A stretch of 64,000 bases of DNA from Bacteroidota bacterium (GCA_002746305.1 NVWV01000005.1:141126-205125); one strand, 5' to 3'; shown: positions 44,713 through 53,788, counted from the first letter of the stretch. Made by a program: numbers and translations. Notes: a model not told the origin generated them from the sequence alone.

Positions 44713-46666
44713 TGATATCTCCTCTTAGCATGGTTTCGTTTGCCCGCTTTTGAATGTAGAGTTGTTTAGCACGTTCTTTTATCTCACGCTCTATACCTGT
44801 TTGGTTAATTCGTACGGCGTTCTCAATGTAATTTAATGCTTCAAACAAACGCAGCTGACCAAAGGTTACTCCACGCATATTTTCTTTCATCAACTTCTTT
44901 AATATCAACAACTTGGTGTCGTATTCCTTGCTGAAGAACTCATCTGGCTTTTCCCACCAAATTTCAGGAAGATCGAAATCAATGATTCTTGCATCTACCG
45001 CTTTTTGAATATTTCTTAAATCTCTGGAAGAGAAGAACGGATATTTTTTCAAAACAGTAGTGTAAAATTCTCCAAAGAACTCATGTGAATCTACGTCAAA
45101 ATTTTGGGTAGTTGAATCAAAAAGATGTTTTACTTCGTCATTGCCAAAAGTATAATTATCCGTGGTTAATTCACCCAAAGACAAAGCTGCTTTTTGAGCA
45201 TCCATGTAGGTATAGTCCAAAGGGTTTGAAAGGTTCACAAAGTCTTCATCAATCTTGTTATATTTTCTCCACCACAAGTAATCCTGATCCATAAAATCTT
45301 CGGAAGTACTTGCTCCATTCATAGAAGCACGCATCTGTATTCTTGAAAGAACAGCCTTATCAATTTGGTCTGGGATATTGGTAAAGAGACTAATGAGTCT
45401 GTTACCATAGTTTATGGCATAAGCTCCTTCTGTATTTCTTAAAAACACGCCAATAAATTCGCGTACCCCCGCGGAGACACCTTGGCGAGTACGTTCTTGT
45501 AAATTATTCTCTGCATCATCAATAGGAGCAAAGATTATTTTATTGGGGTCTTGCATGGGTTTGAACCATTCCATAGCCCGTTCAGCGGTACCACCTTGGT
45601 AGGTAGAAACAATATTTTCAGGCATGGGCCAAAAAAGGAAGTTATAACCCAGCATGTCACACTTTTCTTGTAAGATAGTAGCCGTAGCTGCGATCAGCAT
45701 ACTTTTACCTGTACCCGGTTTGCCATCTGCCATAGTAACACTTGGTAATCCTCCCAGTTCATTGAGTGGGTTTTTTTTACGCTCCATGTCATAGCACATC
45801 AATCGCTCTGCATATCGTTTGAAGAGATGTTTTGCTTTCTTATTGGCTACGATGTCTTCCATCTGAATACGGTTAAAGGTGATGCCTTTTACGGAGATAG
45901 AAGATTGTTTTTCAAAACCTTGAATGATAAATTCGGTTTTCTCAAGCTTGTAGTGGTTATTGGTAAATGCTTCTGAATACTTTAAACCTTCTCTACGTAC
46001 TTGTATCTCGTCGAGCATTCGCTCAAAGAAGAGTTCTGTGATTTTTAAAAGATGCAGGTCAGAGGTAACTATTCCAGATCGTTCTAAATATGCTCCATAG
46101 TAGTACAAACTACTTTGGATACCTTGGGAAGGTCGGGTAAGAGTAATTTCTGGAATTCCTCCAAAGTCTATTTGTATGGATGAAGCTTCATCAGCTCTTA
46201 CATCTTTTAAATCATACAAGATATAGGATGCAGATGTGAAGAGTAGAACGGCTGTTTGAGTTTGTGATTTATCGTGAAACTCTGGTAATTCTGATTGGTG
46301 AAGGTTTCCTAAATCATTCTTTTGTTTGAGTAATTCTAAGCCACTGGATTTTCCATAAAGCTCAGCCATATGCTTACCTAGGCTATATCCCCTTCTAATT
46401 GCATTAAGTACAACATTGCATGTATTGGAGAGTAAAATTCTATCGTTACTTATGCGAATTGCTGATTTTAAAATAGAGATAGTATCCTGCTCATTTACGC
46501 CCAATGCTTTGCTTGTGGCGATAAGGAAACTCAAGTCTATATCAGACTTGCTTTTTTTACTGTCAGGTGTCCAAGCTACTTGTTTAAGATAGCCCGTTAT
46601 CTCATCTTTATGTTCTAAGATATCTTGTTCTTTTATAGCAATGAGGGCAGAGTCGTTTTTTTCCAT
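44705..46666 (-). CDS. AAA+ ATPase of a six-gene unknown-function operon
   Basis: A 653-residue protein. Residues 1-290 form a largely helical N-terminal region with no known domain. The AAA core begins near 300. Walker A is GKPGTGKS (315-322), and Walker B is IIFAPIDD (377-384) with a nearby Glu386. Sensor 1 Asn is in LFTNIPDQID (Asn430), followed by an Arg-finger-like AVLSRI (Arg442). This matches classical AAA proteins (remodelling and disassembly machines such as FtsH, Vps4 and spastin relatives). The Walker B second acidic residue is Asp instead of Glu, with Glu two positions later. Likely a hexameric motor acting on its operon partners; the substrate is unknown. Confidence 0.88.
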   Translation of the reverse strand: MEKNDSALIAIKEQDILEHKDEITGYLKQVAWTPDSKKSKSDIDLSFLIATSKALGVNEQDTISILKSAIRISNDRILLSNTCNVVLNAIRRGYSLGKHMAELYGKSSGLELLKQKNDLGNLHQSELPEFHDKSQTQTAVLLFTSASYILYDLKDVRADEASSIQIDFGGIPEITLTRPSQGIQSSLYYYGAYLERSGIVTSDLHLLKITELFFERMLDEIQVRREGLKYSEAFTNNHYKLEKTEFIIQGFEKQSSISVKGITFNRIQMEDIVANKKAKHLFKRYAERLMCYDMERKKNPLNELGGLPSVTMADGKPGTGKSMLIAATATILQEKCDMLGYNFLFWPMPENIVSTYQGGTAERAMEWFKPMQDPNKIIFAPIDDAENNLQERTRQGVSAGVREFIGVFLRNTEGAYAINYGNRLISLFTNIPDQIDKAVLSRIQMRASMNGASTSEDFMDQDYLWWRKYNKIDEDFVNLSNPLDYTYMDAQKAALSLGELTTDNYTFGNDEVKHLFDSTTQNFDVDSHEFFGEFYTTVLKKYPFFSSRDLRNIQKAVDARIIDFDLPEIWWEKPDEFFSKEYDTKLLILKKLMKENMRGVTFGQLRLFEALNYIENAVRINQTGIEREIKERAKQLYIQKRANETMLRGDIND

Positions 46667-46669
46667 AGT

Positions 46670-47770
46670 TTAATTGCTGTATACGTGTGGCGGTGTCGAA
46701 AGGTCTTTAATTATTTCAGGGTTGTGTTCGGTGATGTACTGTAGAACAGAGTGTGACGTAATCAAGTACTTATGCATTTTGGAAATCATCCGATCCATAC
46801 AGTCTTTGTTGGACTCATCTACATGAAATATTTGGCGTAGGTCTCCTGTAGACAAGAAGCTTGAGTTTCGTTTTTCTCCTACTGAAAATATGATTTCTGT
46901 ATTGTAAGTGAATACAAAGTCTTCCTTACCAAAATTTTTGCGAAGCATAGTCGTAAAGAAGTGCTCATCTTGAGCATATTGACCAAATATAGGTCCAATG
47001 TCTATGCGTTTTAATACTTTGGGGTGAATGGCTTCAAAAGCTTCATCTATGTCCGAAGCCATAACCTTAAGAGGGGCACTGTTATGGGTTAGTCGTTTGA
47101 TAGCATCTATAAAATTATAGTCCTTCTTTACGTCACTATTAGTCTTGCGAGTAATAAGAGTATTGTCAAAGACCAGAATGTAGATATAAGGTCTATTGGT
47201 AACACTGTCGTACGAACCCCAACTGTACAAATATCTACGTTGATTGTTACTAGAACTTATTTCCCTTATTAGTTCCAGCTTACCGGGAGTAAACTCAAAA
47301 AACAACTTACTCTTGCTAAGCTTAGAAAGATAGCATACAGAGCTGAGTTGTTTTAGTAGTTTCGTCGGATGACGTTTGTTTTTAATGAGACTATCCAAGA
47401 TGTTCTGCTTTATAGACTCTACACTTGGTAGCTTATCTAATTTGGCATTCTTGGTATTCATATCATTTGTGAGTTTCTTGAACTCCAAAAAATTGGGAAA
47501 TCCAGATTCTGTTAAATCTACAAGCATTTGATTGTTATCATCAAATGAGTATTTCAATCTAAAAACTTCAATGGTGTTCAGAAATTTTTGGCAATAAGAC
47601 TTTACAATTTCCATTTCCATGGACGTATCTGCCGTGAAATGGTTGAGTGAACTTAGTAATGAATTAAGACCAAATTTTAGGTTATTAAAGTAGTCCGAGT
47701 AGGCATTTTCTCCTTCAAGGATACTTCGGTCTAACTCACTGAAATGGTTGTTTATGTCAAAGCTCTTCAA
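46670..47770 (-). CDS. soluble protein of unknown function (AAA+ operon)
   Basis: A 366-residue cytoplasmic protein. The first 140 residues are helical (SYCQKFLNTIEVFRLKYSFD). A beta-rich middle follows with KLFFEFTPGKLELI, YLYSWGSYDSVTN and YIYILVFDNTLI, and the C-terminal region contains FVFTYNTEIIFSVGEKR and FLSTGDLRQIFHVDE. No family is recognised. It sits three bases upstream of the AAA+ gene and six bases after the coiled-coil gene, so the three are co-expressed. Confidence 0.75.
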   Translation of the reverse strand: MKSFDINNHFSELDRSILEGENAYSDYFNNLKFGLNSLLSSLNHFTADTSMEMEIVKSYCQKFLNTIEVFRLKYSFDDNNQMLVDLTESGFPNFLEFKKLTNDMNTKNAKLDKLPSVESIKQNILDSLIKNKRHPTKLLKQLSSVCYLSKLSKSKLFFEFTPGKLELIREISSSNNQRRYLYSWGSYDSVTNRPYIYILVFDNTLITRKTNSDVKKDYNFIDAIKRLTHNSAPLKVMASDIDEAFEAIHPKVLKRIDIGPIFGQYAQDEHFFTTMLRKNFGKEDFVFTYNTEIIFSVGEKRNSSFLSTGDLRQIFHVDESNKDCMDRMISKMHKYLITSHSVLQYITEHNPEIIKDLSTPPHVYSN

Positions 47771-47776
47771 CGGATA

Positions 47777-49150
47777 TTAATCTAATAAACCGTCTACTGA
47801 GTTATTGTCTTTTTTAACAGGTTCCGGTGCTGAAGGATTATCTTCTCCACTATTCTCATAAGTGCTAGAGAATGTCTCTGTAACGTCTATTCCAAACTTC
47901 TTACTGTGTGCTTCTACTATTTTAGCATCTTCTGCCTTATATTTAGCCGTAGCTTCAGCCATAGCAACAAGTACTTTGTGCAACTCAGACATACGCTCTG
48001 GGTGCTTCTTAGTGCGTGTAATTCTATCTTTTTCAGAACCTACAAGAACTTTGGCTGCTATCTCTGTAATCTTCTGATCCGTTTTTACACCTGCTTCTTC
48101 ATAGATAGATGCAGCCTCTTGAGCAGTGGCTACTTGGATCAGTTGCAGACCAGATTCGTAGGTTGTAACACGTTCTTCCGTGTCACTCTTCAATTGACCG
48201 ATAAGTTGTTTTAGGTTATTCTTAGTGGTAGTCTGTGCTTCTAGGTGCACAACTATTTGATCTACAAATCGTTCCTTGGATTGGAAAATACCCAAAGCTA
48301 TATTGTATTTACCTTTGATTTGAGCCCTTTCTTCACGTAAATCAGCTATTTTCTTTTGTTGGACGGTATACTCAGCAGAGTTATTAGGAAGTTCAGTAAG
48401 CTCTGTTTCAGCAGCTTGCATTTTACCTTCAAGTACTTCTAACTCTTCTTTTTTAGTACGCATTAGATTAGCTGCTTTCTCTTTGGTTTCAAAAGCTAAC
48501 TCCTTACGATTTTTAAGAGCATCAATTTGGACTTCGGTGTCTAGTATCATTCCTTCTACTATACCTACCATTCCCTGTACTTGACTAATAATACGGTTTA
48601 GACTTTCACCTATGTCTGCATTCTTTAGTCTATCTCGGTATCTTTTATTAGCTTCTACCTCTGCATTCTTAAGCCCTTTTATTCTTGATTCAAGTTCAGC
48701 TTTCGTAGATTTTACTTTTCTGTTTTTGTATCCGAAAAGTAAGTTCCATGCACTTGACATGTTTTCGGCAGTCTTTGCCTCAAATTCAGCATCTTCTCTT
48801 TTCTTAGTTGCGTTTGCTACCAACTTAAGTTCAGAGTCATTTAATTCTTGTAGTTTGGCAAACTCACCTCCACAACTATCCAGCATAGAACGCAAGTGGA
48901 GCATCAGTTCTTGTAAGTCTGATTCAGTTGCATCCACATCGCCATTCAATGTTTTGAAGTTGGCGTCTATAATGCCACTTACAATGTCTTCAGCACTTTT
49001 ATTATCTGCAACAGCTTTTTCTATCTCAGATTCTATTTCATCTAATTTAGCTACAATATTCTTGCTTTTCTTTTGTTGTACTTTAGCTTTTAAGGCTTCT
49101 ACTTTCTTTTCGTCTCCAAGTTGGTCTAATAAATCAAATGAGTCTGACAT
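47777..49150 (-). CDS. long coiled-coil protein (AAA+ operon, first gene)
   Basis: A 457-residue soluble protein rich in Glu, Lys, Ala and Leu with heptad-like spacing from about 70 to 330 (KGLKNAEVEANKRYRDRL, KEELEVLEGKMQAAETEL). A further helical part follows to about 410, and a disordered acidic tail ends in VDGLLD, similar to the N-terminal SFDLLDQLGDE. Such rod proteins form scaffolds; vague resemblance to TelA/PspA-like coiled coils is not enough for assignment. It is the promoter-proximal gene of the AAA+ unit; a -7 box lies 38 bases upstream. Confidence 0.78.
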   Translation of the reverse strand: MSDSFDLLDQLGDEKKVEALKAKVQQKKSKNIVAKLDEIESEIEKAVADNKSAEDIVSGIIDANFKTLNGDVDATESDLQELMLHLRSMLDSCGGEFAKLQELNDSELKLVANATKKREDAEFEAKTAENMSSAWNLLFGYKNRKVKSTKAELESRIKGLKNAEVEANKRYRDRLKNADIGESLNRIISQVQGMVGIVEGMILDTEVQIDALKNRKELAFETKEKAANLMRTKKEELEVLEGKMQAAETELTELPNNSAEYTVQQKKIADLREERAQIKGKYNIALGIFQSKERFVDQIVVHLEAQTTTKNNLKQLIGQLKSDTEERVTTYESGLQLIQVATAQEAASIYEEAGVKTDQKITEIAAKVLVGSEKDRITRTKKHPERMSELHKVLVAMAEATAKYKAEDAKIVEAHSKKFGIDVTETFSSTYENSGEDNPSAPEPVKKDNNSVDGLLD

Positions 49151-49188
49151 AGTTTTTTTATTCGGTTTAGTTGTTGAATTTTAAAGCC

Positions 49189-49196
49189 CAAAGTTA
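49189..49196 (-). promoter_or_regulatory. Bacteroidota -7 promoter box for the AAA+ operon
   Basis: TAACTTTG on the minus strand fits TAnnTTTG. A TTG at 49216-49214 on the same strand can act as the -33 element. It lies 38 bases before the coiled-coil gene's ATG. Confidence 0.6.
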
Positions 49197-49261
49197 TAAA
49201 ATTTTCCATTGAGCAACGATAAAAGAGGATGAACAGTGAAAAAATAACGAGATGTATCGAG

Positions 49262-49269
49262 TAAATTTG
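49262..49269 (+). promoter_or_regulatory. Bacteroidota -7 promoter box for the divergent 133-residue protein
   Basis: TAAATTTG fits TAnnTTTG and lies ten bases before the ATG at 49280, back to back with the AAA+ operon promoter. Confidence 0.6.
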
Positions 49270-49279
49270 CTAAAATACT

Positions 49280-49681
49280 ATGCCGCTCATTAAAGAAATT
49301 ACCAAAACCAAGGTTGAAATAGATTCAGAAGTACTTACTAAGGTAGAGGAAGAGGCTCAGGTGGTAGTACATTGTTCTTTTTACAATGACCCTAGTATGT
49401 ATATTGGGGAAATTGGAGTTCGGGTTTGGAAAGAGACTTTTATTATTGATGAGGCTACAGGTACTAAAAACCAAATGGTAAAAGCTTTTGGAATTGTATA
49501 TCAACCTGATTGGTACTTTATCAAACCGGGTGAAAATAAACGATTTACGATGATATTTGATGCTTTATCGAAAAGTTGCACCTCTTTTACATTGGCAGAA
49601 ATTATCCCTCAATCTGGGGCATTTGTGGTAAAAGGAATCCAAAGGAATAATTCTGATATCTATAGTGTAAAGCTCGACTAG
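49280..49681 (+). CDS. conserved-looking small protein of unknown function
   Basis: A 133-residue cytoplasmic protein, no signal peptide or membrane helix. It is beta-rich (AQVVVHCSFYNDPSMYIGEI, GVRVWKETFIIDEATG, QPDWYFIKPGENKRFTMIFD) and could be a small immunoglobulin-like or beta-sandwich domain. No family is recognised. It is transcribed away from the six-gene AAA+ unit from a shared 129-base intergenic region, so it may be a regulator or accessory part of that system. The following gap to 49819 shows nothing. Confidence 0.65.
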   Translation: MPLIKEITKTKVEIDSEVLTKVEEEAQVVVHCSFYNDPSMYIGEIGVRVWKETFIIDEATGTKNQMVKAFGIVYQPDWYFIKPGENKRFTMIFDALSKSCTSFTLAEIIPQSGAFVVKGIQRNNSDIYSVKLD

Positions 49682-49819
49682 AATTTCCTTTTTCTATATT
49701 GGCTGCATCCAATGTGAAATTGCAATGGATTCTTTTATTCTTCTTACTAGTTTTCAAATCTGTATCTATCGCAAGCTTCAGGAGAATAACAAAGTGGAGG
49801 CTATAAAGAAGGTAAATGG

Positions 49820-50362
49820 CTAGTGCAAATCCAATTGGACATTGTGCACTTTTAGCATTTCAAGGTGTTCTGTAGCGTTGAATCTGTTTTCATCAAACCG
49901 AGTTGCACGTGAGTTGGCTTCATCCTGTCTATAGATGCTTCTTACATACCTTCTTACTCCGTCCGAATCTGAAATTATTAATCCGGGAACTTGGGTTTTA
50001 TTTCCATTATCATCTTTAGCCACCATAGTAAAGTAGGAGGAGTTGCAATGGTTTACTTTACCTGTTTTTATATTTTCGGACTCTACACGTACACCTACTA
50101 CCATAGACGAGTTCCCAGTATAATTAATTGCAGCTTTGAGGTGTAGTAACTCACCCACTTCTACTGGATGTAGGAAGTCGACCTTATTTACTGAGGCTGT
50201 TACGCAGTATTCTCCACTATGCCTACTTGCCACTGCAAAAGCCACTTGATCCATCAGATTTAGAATATGTCCACCGTGAATTTTCCCGCTGAAATTGGAG
50301 TGGGACGGAAGCATTAGTTCTGAAAGGGTAATTTGTGATTGTGAGGCAGTTTTGAAAGACAT
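49820..50362 (-). CDS. acyl-CoA thioesterase (hotdog fold)
   Basis: A 180-residue hotdog-fold thioesterase of the acyl-CoA hydrolase family, releasing CoA from acyl-CoA. The ATG at 50362 is chosen because a -7 box (50367-50374) ends four bases before it; a longer frame upstream would have the promoter inside the gene. Family features are HSNFSGKIHGGHILNLMDQVAFAVASRH, with the catalytic Asp in the helix, and the strand SVNKVDFLHPVEVGELLHL. The C-terminal tail of 40 residues is polar. Confidence 0.93.
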   Translation of the reverse strand: MSFKTASQSQITLSELMLPSHSNFSGKIHGGHILNLMDQVAFAVASRHSGEYCVTASVNKVDFLHPVEVGELLHLKAAINYTGNSSMVVGVRVESENIKTGKVNHCNSSYFTMVAKDDNGNKTQVPGLIISDSDGVRRYVRSIYRQDEANSRATRFDENRFNATEHLEMLKVHNVQLDLH

Positions 50363-50366
50363 AGAA

Positions 50367-50374
50367 CAAAGGTA
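50367..50374 (-). promoter_or_regulatory. Bacteroidota -7 promoter box, leaderless arrangement
   Basis: TACCTTTG on the minus strand fits TAnnTTTG and ends four bases before the thioesterase ATG, so the mRNA probably starts at the start codon. Confidence 0.65.
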
Positions 50375-50404
50375 ATTTAGTTCTCTATTTTGACTTAAAT
50401 AAAA

Positions 50405-50432
50405 CTGCCTTTTCAAACGAATGAAAAGGCAG
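50405..50432 (-). terminator. intrinsic terminator of the tail-specific protease gene
   Basis: CTGCCTTTTCA and TGAAAAGGCAG (50405-50415 and 50422-50432) form a perfect 11-pair stem with a six-base loop. On the minus strand it is followed by TTTTATTT, just after the stop codon at 50458. Confidence 0.88.
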
Positions 50433-50457
50433 CTGACAATTTTTTGAAGACTAGAAT

Positions 50458-52545
50458 CTAATTTAAATCTTCGATGATCTGAAGAGATTCATATACATAT
50501 GGATCTTTTTGAATACTTTCTTTCCAATCCTTATTTCGTTTAATTCTGGATTTTTCTTCATTGATTTTTCCAAGATCTGCTTGAATATTAGTAACTGTAA
50601 AACCTTCAATTTCCAAATCTTTAAGTACTTTGAATTTTTCACCTTCCTTTTTCTCCAACTCTTGTTTGGTTTTATAGTTGGCAAAACTCAGTGGGTATAC
50701 TTTTGACTCTCTTTGCTTTTCCCATCTTCTTGCATTTTCCTCAATAAGATTGAAAGTTTCACTTTTCTTCACCCTGTTCTGACTTTTCTTTATAACCTTG
50801 CCGTTGATAGCATATTTTTTAGCATCGTACTTAGAACTTGCAATTTGATCCCATTCCAATGGATAATCATGCTCTTTCTCACCCGTCTTTATGTACATAT
50901 AGTTGTCAGGTAGTAATACATCCGAACTTACTCCTTTCAATTGAGTAGCATCACCGTTGATACGATAAAATTTTTGAATTGTCAGTTTTACACTCCCAAG
51001 GTCAGGTATATTCTTACTTCTAATGGCTCTATTCAAAGGGAGAAAACGCTGTACAGTTCCCTTTCCATGTGTAGATGAACTGCCCACTACTACTGCTCTG
51101 TTGTAGTCCTGCATAGCTGCAGCCATTATCTCAGAAGCAGATGCACTAAACTCATTGACCATGATGACAAGAGCTCCGTCCCATTCAGCACCAGAATATC
51201 TATCTTCTAGAACCTGTGCTTTACGGCCTTTTTCTTTTACTTGAACAATAGGTCCTTCATCAATGAATAGACCACCCATTTTCACAACATCGTCCAGTGA
51301 GCCCCCACCGTTGTTTCTTAAGTCTAGTATTATGCCGTTTATTCCGCTTTCCTTCAGTTTTTCAACCTCAGCTTTTACATCTTTCCAACTAAATCGTCCT
51401 CTTGGATTTCTAAAGTCTGCATAAAAACTCGGTAAATAAATGTAGCCTGCTTTTACTCCATCTTCATCGTTGATAATTAGAGATTTCGCGTAAGTTTCTT
51501 CCAAAACCACAACATCTCTAGTTATAGTAATGTCTTTTTCAGACCCATCAGCCTTACGTACAGTCAAGGTAACTTTAGTACCTTTTTTGCCTCGGATAAT
51601 TTTTACTGCGTCATTTATTCTCCAATCAATAATATCTACAGCTTCACCGTCTTCTTGTTTTACTTTTAAGATAAGGTCATTGGCTTCTAGTTCTCCTTGT
51701 AAAGAAGAAGGCCCTCCAGGTATTACATTGGTTATTTTGATGTATCCATCTTTTTCTTGAAGTTGAGCACCAATTCCTTCTAGTTTGCCAGACATTTTAA
51801 TATCAAAATTTTCTTTTTCAGCAGGTGGAAAGTAATTGGTGTGTGGATCATAGACTGCAGTAATGCTGTTTACATACATAGATAACCTATCCTTTCGCTC
51901 CAATCTATTTAGACGCGTATACCAGTCTCTATGCGTTTTTAGAATACTTTTTCTAGCTTTATATTCGAGTGTATCAAATGGTTTCGGAACGATTACAGTA
52001 TCCGGGTTTTCCATTAGCTTTTCTTGAGCCAGTTGATCTGAATAAAGTTTGGTCAATACATTGTATTTAAGGTATTTTCTCCATCTATCTTTTAGTTCCT
52101 CCTCATTTTGAGCATATGGAATATCATCACCAAAGTCTACTACTTCTTCTTTATCATAATCAAATGGTTGAGCTAGAATCTCTTCAAAGTAACCTTCTGT
52201 AGTTTTAAGTTGACGTCCCAGTATTTCCAGAGAAGTGTTGAATAGATTGTATGTGCCATCTTTGGTCTCATCATCAATTTGTTTCTCAAATTTCTTCAGA
52301 GCATCCACATCACTTTGGAGTAACATACGCTTATTGGCATCCATGTTATTCAAGTACAACTTAAATGCCTTTTTTGAAAAATCATCGTTAATAATAGCAG
52401 GGTCGTAGTGTGCTCCTTGTAGGCTTGCGTTAATTGCTCGCAAAAGAATATTCTCTCCTTCACCTCCATCTTGTCCTTTTAGGTAAAACCCAAAAGCTAT
52501 GAATATGAAAGGAGCTAGTAGAAAAAATGTGTTTTTAAGTTTCAT
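50458..52545 (-). CDS. carboxy-terminal processing (tail-specific) protease, S41 family
   Basis: A 695-residue periplasmic or membrane-anchored protease of the Prc/Tsp subclass. An N-terminal hydrophobic segment (TFFLLAPFIFIAFGFYL) is followed by a helical domain, then a PDZ domain (GIGAQLQEKDGYIKITNVIPGG). The S41 domain has LDLRNNGGGSLDDVVKMGG and the nucleophile Ser in EFSASASEIMAAAM. The general-base Lys is in STHGKGTVQ. A C-terminal Tsp-type domain completes it. It trims or degrades envelope proteins by their C-terminus. The gene is alone between two untranslated gaps. Confidence 0.95.
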   Translation of the reverse strand: MKLKNTFFLLAPFIFIAFGFYLKGQDGGEGENILLRAINASLQGAHYDPAIINDDFSKKAFKLYLNNMDANKRMLLQSDVDALKKFEKQIDDETKDGTYNLFNTSLEILGRQLKTTEGYFEEILAQPFDYDKEEVVDFGDDIPYAQNEEELKDRWRKYLKYNVLTKLYSDQLAQEKLMENPDTVIVPKPFDTLEYKARKSILKTHRDWYTRLNRLERKDRLSMYVNSITAVYDPHTNYFPPAEKENFDIKMSGKLEGIGAQLQEKDGYIKITNVIPGGPSSLQGELEANDLILKVKQEDGEAVDIIDWRINDAVKIIRGKKGTKVTLTVRKADGSEKDITITRDVVVLEETYAKSLIINDEDGVKAGYIYLPSFYADFRNPRGRFSWKDVKAEVEKLKESGINGIILDLRNNGGGSLDDVVKMGGLFIDEGPIVQVKEKGRKAQVLEDRYSGAEWDGALVIMVNEFSASASEIMAAAMQDYNRAVVVGSSSTHGKGTVQRFLPLNRAIRSKNIPDLGSVKLTIQKFYRINGDATQLKGVSSDVLLPDNYMYIKTGEKEHDYPLEWDQIASSKYDAKKYAINGKVIKKSQNRVKKSETFNLIEENARRWEKQRESKVYPLSFANYKTKQELEKKEGEKFKVLKDLEIEGFTVTNIQADLGKINEEKSRIKRNKDWKESIQKDPYVYESLQIIEDLN

Positions 52546-52724
52546 CAGTATATGTTAAATACGGTTGTTCTTGTCTAAAGTTATTGCTCAAAGTTTATAG
52601 TGCAAATTACACGCCAAAGAATGCGACTACAATATAAGGTACCAAATTAACAATTTATTGTGCGACAAAATTGTATTCACTATAAAAATTGAAAATAGTA
52701 CGACCAAATGTTATAAATGATAGA

Positions 52725-53144
52725 TTATGCTCGATAGTGTTTTTCCCATCTTTCTGAGATGAAAATATTCTTATTGGAGAGTAAAGGCTCTAAATCTTGC
52801 TTAAATTCTTTTGAACCACAAATAAATCGAAATGCCATTTTTTTACCCTTGAGTTTATATTGCATTACGTAGGTGTTTTGTGATGCGTCAACTTTTCTAA
52901 TGGAGAAAAGCTTAATTATGTCTGAGTATTTGATGTACTTTAACTTTTTATTTAAAAAGTACTTTATTTCAATGTGGTCATTTTTCATTACTACAGTGTC
53001 TATAGCAATTTGTCTGATTATCCAAACCATTAGCAATAGTGAAAAGAGAAAAATGACTATCCCTAAAAAATTTCCAGTTAAAGTCAGTACGAGACAAAAC
53101 AGAAAAACAAAGAACATAAGAGAAAGATTATTGTACCTATTCAA
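52725..53144 (-). CDS. small two-helix membrane protein with PH-like C-terminal domain
   Basis: About 139 residues from a TTG at 53144; no ATG precedes it. The frame stays open for a further 30 codons upstream, so a longer N-terminus is possible. Two adjacent membrane helices (LMFFVFLFCLVLTL and FLGIVIFLFSLLLMVWII) are followed by a small beta-rich cytoplasmic domain (DHIEIKYFLNKKLKYIKYSDI, YVMQYKLKGKKMAFRFIC) resembling PH-like membrane-protein tails. Function unknown. The upstream gap 52546-52724 shows no gene. Confidence 0.6.
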   Translation of the reverse strand: MNRYNNLSLMFFVFLFCLVLTLTGNFLGIVIFLFSLLLMVWIIRQIAIDTVVMKNDHIEIKYFLNKKLKYIKYSDIIKLFSIRKVDASQNTYVMQYKLKGKKMAFRFICGSKEFKQDLEPLLSNKNIFISERWEKHYRA

Positions 53145-53248
53145 AATATCAGCTCCGTCAAGTTTGATATAGATTTTATTCTGTTCGCTTATTTGATTTA
53201 GAGATTTGATAGGATAGCAAATTTCGATTTTTATTTAAAAAAACAAAA

Positions 53249-53273
53249 ATATCCCGACCAATGGCCGAGATAT
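53249..53273 (-). terminator. intrinsic terminator of ndk
   Basis: On the minus strand ATATCTCGGCC pairs with GGTCGGGATAT (two G-T pairs) around a three-base loop and runs into TTTTT. It follows the ndk stop codon by about 25 bases. Confidence 0.85.
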
Positions 53274-53298
53274 GTTAATATTTTCTGTAAACGAGTGT

Positions 53299-53715
53299 TT
53301 AGTACATTTCGAAAGATGAGAAGAAAAATGATGCTTCACCAGCAGCATTTTCATCACTATCAGAACCATGTACAGCATTTGCGTCGATTGACTTAGCGTA
53401 CTTAGCTCTGATTGTTCCCTCAGCAGCATCAGCTGGATTGGTAGCACCTATTAACGTCCTGAAGTCAGCTACTGCATTATCTTTAGTAAGAACCATAGCT
53501 ACGATAGGACCAGAGATCATAAATGAAACGAGGTCATTGAAGAAAGGACGCTCACGGTGAATACCGTAAAAAGCTTCTGCTTGTTCTTTAGACAAATGAA
53601 GATACTTCATAGCTTTGATAGAGAATCCACCTTCTATGATATCATTAATTACTTTTCCAGTATGCCCGTTAGCAACAGCATCTGGTTTAATCATTGTAAA
53701 CGTTATGTTTGACAT
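53299..53715 (-). CDS. ndk: nucleoside diphosphate kinase
   Basis: A 138-residue kinase that passes phosphate from ATP to nucleoside diphosphates through a phosphohistidine. The catalytic His is in [12 protein letters not shown], the family signature; the N-terminal [18 protein letters not shown] and [14 protein letters not shown] blocks are also present. Length is normal. A -7 box (53736-53743) lies 20 bases upstream. The gene is divergent from nrnA. Confidence 0.98.
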   Translation of the reverse strand: MSNITFTMIKPDAVANGHTGKVINDIIEGGFSIKAMKYLHLSKEQAEAFYGIHRERPFFNDLVSFMISGPIVAMVLTKDNAVADFRTLIGATNPADAAEGTIRAKYAKSIDANAVHGSDSDENAAGEASFFFSSFEMY

Positions 53716-53735
53716 GTTTTTTCGAATTAGGGCGG

Positions 53736-53743
53736 CAAAAATA
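53736..53743 (-). promoter_or_regulatory. Bacteroidota -7 promoter box for ndk
   Basis: TATTTTTG on the minus strand fits TAnnTTTG and lies 20 bases before the ndk ATG. Confidence 0.6.
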
Positions 53744-53788
53744 GAATTATCCTATTCTTTTTACGAGTTTTGTCTCAAAATATAACAC

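Noticed and set aside
48612..49184. 190-codon open frame on the plus strand opposite the coiled-coil gene
   Set aside because: Ser/Phe/Leu-rich translation typical of the reverse complement of a Glu/Lys/Ala coiled coil; no start context or motif.
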